From positions 2,011,501 to 2,075,500 of the forward strand of contig SMSO01000004.1 of the NCBI GenBank assembly GCA_004764695.1: a stretch of 64,000 nt of DNA. The letters are read 5' to 3'. Made by a program: the position numbers and the translations under genes. This DNA comes from Schizochytrium sp. TIO01 (lineage: Eukaryota; Sar; Bigyra; Thraustochytrida; Thraustochytriidae). The first letter of the stretch is position 1; every line of letters begins with the position of its first letter. Under the pieces are notes generated by a model. The model worked only from the letters and a program-made list of their open reading frames with translations, had not been told where the DNA came from and ran no database searches. Positions 24,901 through 36,200 of the stretch are shown piece by piece.

Positions 24901-27278
24901 CAAAAAAGAGAAGCATCCAGTGATATCATTAAAATTCAAAGAACGTTTTCATCCATGTTGTGCTAAGAGATAAGCTAGCTAGCCGGAGAAACAAGCTAGC
25001 TACAAGTGCAGACTCGTATGCGTGCCTCAACTGATAATATACGTGAAAGAGACTGCATTGTATTCGTTATTAGAGGTTGAATTTCAGGTGGAGGAGTCCG
25101 TAGATATGATTTTTCACTGTTGTTGCTACTTCTAATTCGCTCCGGATTAGTGTTTACTCAAAATTAGTTTAAACACATTTTTTTCCCTACTCTCGACTCG
25201 CCTCTCCACCCCTCAAGAAGAAGAAAAAAGTAATTAAAAATGGAAAGGTGTAAGCAATATTACTACTTTCCCTGTTGTGGCCAAAGATTGAAATTTACGA
25301 CTCGGTTTTACCATCAAGATAATTTGAATAACATGAATATCACTGATAACACATGTTGTGATCCTTGATATGTAATATATTGTACTTGATCATAGTCACA
25401 TGTTACAAGTATTGCCAGAACTTCCTAGCCTTATCGCTTCGATTTCTCAACGGGATTTCAGAAACGATTAAAAGATCCTCTTGATAACGACATAATCCTA
25501 AATAAAACTAGCTTTCTTGATGCATCAAATTTTTTTAAGAGCACATAGCTAGTTTTTGTCTCACAAATGTTTGCATCTCTACTCCGTTGTGCTTGCTTCC
25601 ACTCGAGCAAAATCCTACATCATAGCTTTACACACACGCAAGAGAGAGCTGAGTCGCTAGACAACGTTCACCATAAATTACAGCGTCTACTTCTAACGAT
25701 GCTCTATGTTTACAGCAAGTAGCAAGTGACAAAGGTTTCAAACACACACCCTCGTTTACGTACAACGAAATCATCATCAGGACTAAATTTCAAATCTGTA
25801 CGCTTTTCTATCTTATAATCATGATTGCATGTAGAATCATTCGCTGGGATTTCCTATCAAAGATTCATGTGGACGAAACATTGACAGATTTCTTGGCGTA
25901 CCATTGTAAGTCTTCAAAGGCTAAAAACCAATATAGAATTAAAACTAGACAGTCAAACACGTGATTGTTAATCCAAAGAAGTCCAGAGCTGAGAGTGGAC
26001 ATATATACTCGTCATCTAGGTATCACGAAATCTGAAGTGAAATTTTAAAAGACAAGTTAGCCTGACCTCTTCGATTTTGTCCAGTACATATCGAGTCTGT
26101 CTTGTCTCAGATTTGTGACATGAGTTGGTCTGCCTTGGAATCGAACTTACACTTTATCAGCAATGAGTGTGTTGAACTTCTGGTATTTAGGAAGGTCATA
26201 AAAGCCTGATCTAGTCAGCTAGAGGTTGGCTATGAAGATGAAGACAAAATACTTGGAGACGGTTTGTTACGCTTTTGAAGTTTTAGAGTTCGCGACCTTC
26301 TGACCTTGAAGATCATGGCTCAATCATTTCAGCTCCAGCCATTATCTTTTAGAAACATATTTAGAAACTAGCCGAGCTGTAATTAGTGATACGCAAATTC
26401 GGCTATTCTTTTCTTTAAACTGTCTCTCGACCATTCCTTCAGTAAGTAGTGGGGAAAACCTTTGTTACGTTTGTGGTGCAGGATACTCTCGCAACTTTGT
26501 GAGAATAATCCAACGTTCGAAATGGCGTCGTGTCAATCTTCCTCTCAATAAAGTAACACTATACAAGTAAACTTCGAATTCATCCGAATAAGGATAATAA
26601 ACGAGATCAAAGAAGATAAATGCGGATCATCATTGCTCTCTCCGCGTTCTCTTATTTATTCCCCATTACTCTATTATTTTGTATTGACAGAGTAAGACTT
26701 TTACAAAGTTTAGTGCTTCTGTGTAAGAAATTGCCTTGAAAGATTGGTATTCTTCCAATTGGGAATTTTGTTCGCAACGTCTTCAATGCATCTACTCTGG
26801 TCTGATACATGCTAGTTTTCGTCGTATCAAGTAGAACCGCAGTATGTCAACATGTCAATTCTGCGCATCTCAAACATGAACCAGTGGGGTTTTCCCAGCT
26901 TTCTCATCCCAACAGAGCAAACGAACGATTCAAACTCTCGCCATCCCCAGCTTCAAGTACCACCGTACAATATCCATCTGCGAAATACCTTCACGGTCAA
27001 ATCCAGCCTCCAGGCATACATGTGCTAAAGTCGTGCAATCTCCTCGAGGAACTCTGAAAATAGTTGACGAGGAACCAGGAGAACACGATCCTTTTTCTTT
27101 CTTTTTTCGTTTTCTGACATACTTTGTATAATAATATGCGTTCTGCATAGAGTTCGCCCCTTTAGAGTTCGAACTCGAAAAGGAAGAGAAAAATCGACGA
27201 AATCCTGAGAGCATTCGATTCTTTCGCAGAGCTCGCAATAGCGGCAACAGTTCACGATTGGCGGTGGATGTGGCGAGG
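18901..27278. other. Right part of the gene-poor region, A/T-rich
   Basis: No gene supported over about 8.4 kb. The sequence is A/T-rich with long T runs (18905-19030, 19262-19345), short (TA)n tracts (23347-23370) and a G-rich run at about 24626-24640. One GC-rich island at 23391-23666 follows a pyrimidine tract ending in CACAG and keeps one frame open for about 90 codons; I did not recognise it and do not call it a gene. The last few hundred bases must hold the VPS13 promoter and leader. Confidence 0.5.
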
Positions 27279-27297
27279 ATGCTGGCTCGGCTGGTAG
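27268..27297 (+). promoter_or_regulatory. Short upstream ORF overlapping the VPS13 start
   Basis: An ATG at 27268 opens a nine-codon frame, one base out of register with VPS13, that ends at TAG 27295-27297. It overlaps the VPS13 ATG at 27279. If the transcript starts upstream of 27268, scanning ribosomes meet this ATG first, so it could reduce VPS13 translation. The transcript start is unknown. Confidence 0.35.
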
Positions 27298-30200
27298 CGG
27301 AGGCAGCCAGTCGATACCTGGAGGATGTCCAACACGAGAGCGTGCGTGTGAGTTTCTCGAACGGTGTCTGCGTGGTGCGACAAGGAGGCATTCGAGCGTC
27401 GGCATGGCGGCGACTTGGGCTCCCGTTCGAGGTGCGAAGTGCGAGGTTTGAGGAGCTTCGCATTCAGATTGGCTGGAGCTGGAGAGGGCTCGAGACCGCA
27501 GCTAGTGTCCACGTGGATGGCCTCCATGTGGAGGCAACGGCCTTCGAAAATGCACAGGATGCAAAATTAGCCGCTCTCGCAATGAAACGAAGCCAGGCGG
27601 ACCGCGCGGAAGCAGCCAATGCAGAAGCGAGAGCACAGCAGGCATGGGCTGCAAGAGTTCTCACAAGGATCCTTGACAATGCTTCTGTTACAGTGACCAA
27701 CCTTCGCGTGGAGCTTATTGATGAGATCAGAAACCCTATTCAAGGAAACGCTGCCGCATTGGTGCTACGAATATGTAAAATTAGACTCAAATCTTCTTCA
27801 ACGCCACCTTCGCTAGAATCTTCAAAAGCAAAGTCTGCCGTTGGTCACACAGATAATGCAAGGAAAAATCAAGATCCACACCAGGATCAAGACCAGAGGC
27901 ACCAATCCATGAAGAAGGATTCGCCCAAGAAGAAAAAAACGAAGGGAAAATCTAGAGATCAAGATAGTGGAGCCAAATATACCAATGACAGCAAAGAAGA
28001 AAAAACATCACCACTAGCTCATAAGATTGTAGAAGTGCAAGGGCTTATGCTAGGTTTGAGACAGGAAGGCGAGGAAGATGAATGTATTATGAAGATGAAC
28101 GAAGCAGAGGCTGCAGTGCACGTAGATGCGACGGCAACTCATCCAAAGACGGGAGCACCGAGCATTCTCATGACGCTTGGATGCAACTCAGGAATACATG
28201 CACCGCAGCTGACCACGGAAATGCTAGAAATACTTGTACGCATTTCGCAGCGCTGGGCAGCATTTAGTGCAGGTGATTACAAAAGTGCAATTCGCCAACC
28301 AATTGGCGACACAACAGTATTTGGTGCTACGAGTCATCAAGAGTTTAGTGCAACGCAAGATTCTGAAGATGCGCTTAAGCGAAATCTGTTAGCTCAAGAA
28401 CAGAACCCACGAGCACGTTGGCAGGGAGCATTCGGCCAGATAAGACGCATCATGCGCCAGCATAAAAGATGGCACTCCGAAGACCCAAAAGACCGTATCA
28501 TTAGAGATCGGCGAGTCGAAATTTACACCTGTGCCCTTGTTCACGGTGTAACGCAGGGACCTTGGATGGATCTTTTTGTTTTAGAATGTCCTTCTGATGT
28601 CCTCATCAAAGCTCACTTAAACGCACGTCAGCGGCAACGAGAGGAACGCATTCGCCAACAACAGAAAGAACGCGAGGAAAAGGAGAAAAGACAGCTTCAG
28701 GACACCTCCAGAGCTGACACCGCAAACAGCTGGGCCTCTTGGCTACGGTCCCTGCTTCCTGATGATAGTGAAGATACGCAGGAAGCCGACCGCCTTAATC
28801 AAGAACGTTCTCGGGCCCAAAATCTCTACAGATTTTGGGTGACTTTTACCGCAGTACAAGTCCGCGCTGACTTGGTTGATGATTACGGGTTTCCGATTTG
28901 TTCTCTGCGGGGTTCGCCATCCATGGTGGTTCGTGAAGACTCGGAAGTTGTCCGTGTGAACGCAGCAGTCGAAGACCTACGGTTTATTGTGAAGGAACAG
29001 GATATTCTCCATGTACTTCACGGTGGATCAACAACGAAGCTTCCAGGAAGGTTCAGTGGGGACGAGGTCCTGCAGCAACGCTTTTACGAGGCTACTGATG
29101 ACAGTCAAGAAAGCCGACCAGCCATGCACAGTGAAAGAAGAGGAAACCCTCCAAATGAGTATGAGCACAACGAAAATCCACAAGATAACGAACAGCAGTT
29201 GAGTGTGGGTAATAGCCACCATCAACAAGAAGAAGAAAATTTTAAAGTCGAGAGCGCGGCTAGACGTTTGAATAGCGATGAGAGCGAAGATGATGACGAT
29301 GATCTGGACGTCGATGAATTTCACGATGCGGCATCGGAGCAGGATGACAATGAGGATGATGAGGACTATTCCGGTGAAGATGACGAGAGCCGACACCTGT
29401 ATGCGCATGAAACGATGGCTTCGAATCTAGTGAACCACGTTCGTCTTAAAGAGCAGCATATTAGTTTGCAAAGATCCAAATCTGATGAGATTTTAATGGG
29501 GCATGCTCCCTTGAGAGTAATGATGAAAAGGGAATTGATCGCGACTGACGATGCGCCTGGACATCTAGATTCGCAACCAACAAGTATTACTGTAGTGGTA
29601 GAACCTACAGAAATCGATTGGGCACCTAAAGCCTTTCAAGCTCTTGCAAACTTTGTTAAAAGCACTTCGCATGCCATTAATGTTATACAAGATGCGGGCG
29701 CAGGTTTTCTCGTGAAGTCACTAAGGAATAAAACACAACTACGTGTACGCTTCGGTGCCCCACGGATTCGTTTTGACCAGGACACTATTTTATCTCTCGG
29801 CGCCCTTTTAATTAACACAAAGCAAATGGGACCACCTGTAGCAGAAGATCATACCCCTGCTACTGATTCCCCGGCTGAGATCGGGGTCTCACTAAGTTTC
29901 GAAGGCACAAAGCTCATCCGCAAAGGTCGACCAGTCATTGGGCCTATTAACATTACAGGGAACCTATTTATAGTGAATAAGACGGAACACAAGCTTGACC
30001 TTTGTATCTCATCTGGCGAGACCCACCATGACACAGTTCCGTCTACATTAGATGATTCTAACTCTCGTCAAACGCAAAAGCCGTCAGCTACAATTGATGA
30101 AGATTTATGCAAATTTATTGCAGCACGATTACGGGATGTCCAAGACCAGTCGCTGCAGCCCCTGGGAAATACACGTCACCTCAACGTGGGCCATGATAGT

Positions 30201-33200
30201 AGTTCTACAGGCAGTGGAGTGGCAAGTGCAATCGCAGTGAGCTCTCCTAGAATCGTATGGGAAGGAACTTCCGCCCTTGTTAAACAAGCTATGACACATG
30301 TAAATATTCGATGGGATGCCCTACGGATTGACCTCTGCCATAAAGACCACATTGTTTTCTTCGTTGCTATGGAAAGAGCTTCTGCTTCGCTGAGTCTGCT
30401 TGACCTTGAGCATTTCGAAATTGCGAGCGCTCATGCGCGTATTCAGGGATTTTCATGTAAGCATCCAAATGGCCGTGCTCTGCTTGCACAATGTTCTCTA
30501 GACCTCAAACTAGAACCCAAACATCTATGTGTTGCGTTTGATGACCGACTCTCCTTAGCATGGGTACCACTCGTTATGGCGGATGCATGGGCCACGCTTA
30601 AGTGTCTCGGAGTGTCGGAGGACTTCATTGAAGATGCTATGACATCGACATTGATAAGCCCTAGCAATATCATCTCTCCTCGCAAATCAACCAAAGTTCG
30701 GACGAGAGTTTCCATGGTGCTTCCTTCGGGGTTTGCACTCACGTTGTTTAAACGTTGGGAACCTCTTGCGAAGTTATCTATTGATGCGCTCCATCTCCAT
30801 GCGAAACCTATCGCATGCCACGAAAACTTCTCGGTAGCATGCGAACTAGAAAATTGTACTTTATATAATTTACGTGCAGATCCCAATCTTCTCCGGAATG
30901 TTATCAGCATTGAGACAGTATCTATTACTCATACATCCAGTGCTTTTAGTACTAATTCTCTGCATATCAAGATTGGTTCTTCTCAAGCTACATTTTGGCA
31001 GCCTTTTCTTACCGAATGGATAGACTATGCATCGACGGGTATTGTCGACCTTTTCACCTATTCTGCCTCCGAAGGCGTATTGAGCTCGTCATCTCACCAG
31101 TGGGTCCATACCATTATATCAATTGAGCCGTCAACTTTGAAGGTCCCCTCCGACGCAAAAGGATCGCACTTACTCTCGATATGCCATGAAGGGATTCGAA
31201 TTGAAAACAATCTTGACGAGCAAGCGGGTTGTGATAACTTCACCCTTGAAATCTCAAACGTCCGTCTACAGGGTTCTTCTGGAGCGTGCATATTTGAACA
31301 TAAGCTCGTGGCTGTGACGTTGGAGCGCTCATTAACATCGAGCACATCCATTCTCCATGCTTCATTGAGTAATTTTCACTTCAATATCCTGGAGGATGGT
31401 TTGGTTGATCTCTTGCGTTGTCTCCAGGACAACGTTCTCAATCAAAGATCTGTTTTGAATGCTTTACTGGACGTGCGTACAAATCAGGGTTCTGGAGAAA
31501 ACAATCAAGCAGGTGTTCGATATTGGCGACATTGGATTGAAACGAAATCAAAACCTCAGCGCGCAAATATTAGAATCTCCTCTATCTCTGCGCGTTTATT
31601 AAACAGCGTTGTTCTTTCAATCGACACTTTAAAGGCAAACACTCTAACTCGGTTTGTGCCTGCAGCGCACGGCTTTCTATTTGAAAACGAATACAGCTTG
31701 AAAGGTGTAGAGGTTTCCATTTCCGGGGTCCCTGTGATGCGCTCTATATCTAGAATGGACCTCTATGACCTCATGCATGGGGATATCCCAGAATCAACAA
31801 ACGAGTTTTCACTTCGTTTGAACCATGATCCTACTCACCACACATATGTTGCAAGTCTCGCACTAGACCATTTTGCAATCGTTCTAAGCCCTGATCTTCC
31901 ATGCAAAGCCGAAACTCTTTTCCAACAGCTGCAAGCCTCGACAGGGTCAATTTCAATTCCAAATCTAAACGCGGCAAAAGAAAGCGAAAGCATTCAACCA
32001 CGATTCAGTGACGATGTTGCAATTGACAACGATACCGGTACGGATAGTAAAGTTTCAACTGGTCAAGAAATCCAACTCGAACTTGAGATGAATGGCGCGC
32101 GTTTAGGATTGGTTGACCATTCTGGAAATCGATTTGAACTTCTTTTAAGTGTCATTGGTAATGCAACGACCACCACTGTCACAACAGGCCAGAGTTCGCG
32201 TATTGACAAAGGCACTCTTCACATGGACTTAAGCGCGGCACTTACTGATGGGCAAGAAATCGAGGCAGAAGCTTATAATATTGACTCAAGTTTGCGCGGG
32301 TGTTCTTCTACTACCTCTCACGCTGACCCCATGGCCATGACCATGACTGCTAGTATGATCGATGCAATGAATGACGATGAGCTCAAGCAAGAGGCCTTAG
32401 CATCTCAAAAACAAAAGCAATCAGTACCTCTAGTTCTTCGTCCATGTAGTATTGAACTCTTCTGGGATTTGATTGACAAAGATGGCAATTCAGATATTCT
32501 CACTCAACAGATTCGCCTCGAGCTGACCTCTTCAGTGTCCTTTGAGCTTGCTCCCGGGCAAGCAGTAGCTCTTACAAAACTTGTTTCTGTTGCTAGAGAC
32601 TACCAGAACATCTTTGCCTCAAGAAATGGCTCAGATGTACGTTTTCTCAACAAGACTGGAGATATGGTCTCTATACCCGAGTACCAGGAATTCAGAGTTA
32701 CATTTTCAATGGCACCTCTTGGACTGAAGCTTGGTCCTTGTTCTCCGTCTAGTACAGCAGTTTTAGAGGTGCGCGGATACGCAAAACAGTGTGAAGAGAT
32801 TACGACACTTAAAGTCGCTCTTGGTGATCAACTTGTGAGTGTAAATGGCCAAGATCTTACCAGTGCAAATCATTCTGTCGAGTCAGCGAAACAGACATTG
32901 CGAGATGCAACCTGGCCTTGTGTGATTGTTTTTCGTAGGCCAAATATATTAAAAGCTCAGGTCATAGACCCTTTGCAATTCCGTCCTCTGAGCACAGCTA
33001 TATGGACGTGTCGTAATTGTAAGTCCGCACAGCCGCTGACAAAACGAGATCGCAGAGATGCATTCAATGAAAAATGTATGCGCTGTGGGGCTGTACACAT
33101 TCAACTAAGCACTGAGGATGAGGCTGAGGCAGTAGGAGAAGGTACAATTGTTGAAGATGATGTCTTTGAAAATCAACGATTCTATTTATTAGTTGGTTGG

Positions 33201-36200
33201 TCACCGCAATTATTACCTACAGATCCGTATCCATGGAGCGACTTCTCTGGACTTGAGCCCCGACAGCTCGATGCACATGCATCGCTCCCTGAGAGCCCAG
33301 TCCCTGGTGCAAAATGGTACTGGGTAGATGACTGGACTGTTGACGAATCACGCTCTCGTAGCGGAGGCAGTGGAGGATGGGTCTACTCTCGTGAATTCGG
33401 AAGATTTCGGAAGCTACATCGCTTGCCCAGGGGCACTGCAAAACGAACCGATTGCGTCCGACAACGTCGCTGGGTAAGGCGTCGCATCCTCTCTCGTGAA
33501 TCAATATCTCATCGCACCGGAGCGCCTACCGGAGCCCCTATAAACGTCCGTCGTGACCTTAAGTCTCCAAACGCTGCAAATTTCGATCCACGACCCGGCC
33601 TGTTGACCAAGGGTGTAACATCGTCCGTACGTAGCACCGCAACTACGCAATATTCATTTTTGCTTGATACAAACCAATACGAATTGTCTGTATTACTCGA
33701 AAACGATACTGTTCACGGGCCACTTGTAAGACTTCGTGTAGGAGCATTGCATCAGTTTGTACCTACTTCATGGATTCGTGCACTTGTTTTTGGAACTCAT
33801 GAAGTGCGACATAGTCCTGCTGGCCAAGGTGCCAATAGCTCACTGATAGATAGTACTTCAGTAGAAACGTTGCCCTCTACAGACTTGAATAAGAATTCGC
33901 TAAAATCAACCAATGAAGGCGTCCACGAGTCTAACAAAGATGGAAACAGAACAGAGGTAGGCAAGGATGATGAAGAAGACAATGCAAGTGAAAGGGACTA
34001 TACTGGTAACATCTCTGAAAGTGCCAGTAACCGTCTGCCTGGCGTATCCCAAACTATGCGAAAACTAGTGTCTAAAACAAATCGATTCATGCCCCGCCGT
34101 CTCGCTGGAAATCTTTGTATAACTGCGGAAGCTTTCAATGTCGGTCTTCTTGACTGGGAGCCTATTGTGGAACCCTGGGCATTTGCTTTCGAGGCACAAT
34201 GTGAAACTTCCTGGAGTCTGACCCTCATGGGCCTCTCGCGTTTAAACCTAAATGTTGGATTCTCCATCGCAGATGCCATAGCTCAACTACCAGGCTGGGG
34301 CCCTTTAAGTAATGCGGAGAATTATTTAGCTCGCCCACGTGCACCTTTACTTGCTCTACAAAATAGAAGTGGAGTTCCATTAAGTGCATGCTCTTCAAGT
34401 AACACATCTACAAGCACAGAAGTTGATGTTGAGCCTGGTGAAACCATTGCAGCAATGCAACTTCTTCACAGCAACACAGCGGCATTCGACTTGTGGCATA
34501 ATACTGGACATCAACGGAGCAGCCTAGATGATACGATTTCGCTTCGAATTTTTGGAGGATGGCAAGTTCTAGAAAATATTTCACTCCGGCAGCTCTTGCA
34601 TGAGGGAGAAATCATCTCCCACAAACTGCAACAAGTGCAAGGTCGAGAAACTGGAACAGTGTTGTTGCGCGTGGATGCCGGGCCGCATGGCGAGCGCCTA
34701 ATTCATGTTGAATCAACCATCCAAATTTCCAACGCTTGTGATTTTGCATTATCCATGCGTTTGGAGGATTCCATGGGTCAAGGCGCGTTGATGCTTGATC
34801 CATGTGGAGCATACCTATGCGCAGAACTTCCTCTCGTGAAGAATCTCGAACTGCGCATGCTCCGTCTCGGTGTTATAGGACAGCAGGTTCGTAACGGTTT
34901 TGTAGTGAACCTAGCACAGCTTACAAGTAGTGCGCTACAGACAGCGCGAGCAAATCTTGCCAAAGCAGTGTCAGCACCGGGGATTCTTATGGAGGAGAAT
35001 TTGACAGAGTTGGCACCTGGCAAACATGTTCTCATAGATGTCCATGCTGAAGCAGTGAAAGAATGTAAAACCAGGCCAGGTGCTTTAGCTCGAAGGTACG
35101 CGGCTTGTAAGATTACGATTGGTGCTCGACCGCCACGAACTGTGGGCAATAGGTTAAAATTGAATGTTGAAGTACGTGCAGAGCCAAATGCTACGCATGT
35201 CCAGGCGATTGAACCTGAGGGCACAGTTCCCCTGTATCATTTAGATGAGGTTGCTCTTAGCTTCCGTATTCCATCTGTGTCTGACCAATGGTCTACATGG
35301 GTTAATATGGAGCAACTAGCATTACATGGACATGGCGCGTTCTCACTGACAGATTGTCACGGACGATCTGTGAACGTTCCACTTGGTTTTCATTCCCGGC
35401 AGGTCACTGTCGGGCCTGCGCTTCATATCGAAGACCGCACATGGGGTCTAGGGCTACAAGTTGGGTTTGTTGCTCCCATAGATGGACATCTATGCGCTGC
35501 TCCTGGACAGGCAAGCACGGATTCAATTGCAGTTGCTGAGTATCAACGATGGCTCCCAATGCAAGGCTGGAAGGCGCCAAGTTTGCCCGGAGATCCCAAT
35601 ACATGGTCGTATCATCCAGAGCTACATATCTCGGCCAGTGAGTTGAACAAGGTCCCACTTGAACAAGGCTGGACCTGGGCTGAACCGGAATGGCACTGCG
35701 ACAACCAAAGTCACGATTGGGAGTATGCTACTGACTTCCTTGCAGAACGATGGAGCACCGAGCGCGGTAAACTAGACTGCGTAAGGCGACGAATCTGGCG
35801 CCGATCCTGTGTACGGAATACTCCTCTCGAGCAAGTATTGTTAGGACCTTTATCGCAGAGAAAGAAAAGGCCGTCTCGAGCCCAAGCTGAGATGGAGTCG
35901 GGAAGTGATCAAAGACCTTCCAAGTCTCTAAAAGGTGATCACTCCAACAACAATGTTAGCCCTACTAGCAGTAAATACGCTATACAGCTCATACTTCGCC
36001 TCTCGAATCAATCAACATGGAGCCAGCCAGTTGCTCTCGTGCCCGGAACCTGGACTCCTGTAGATGTTGCTGATGAGCTATCGGGTACTGTTGTTTCGCT
36101 AGTTATCCAAATACCTGTTCTGCTTCATCGTGAAAGCGTAACTATTTGGAATCAGTATGAACTTCGGAATGCACTCATGTCAGATACACTCTACGTCATC

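Noticed and set aside
29028-29408. 126-residue Ile/Val-rich minus-strand frame inside VPS13
   Set aside because: Antisense of the acidic Asp/Glu linker of VPS13; Asp and Glu codons read backwards as Ile, Val, Phe and Leu.
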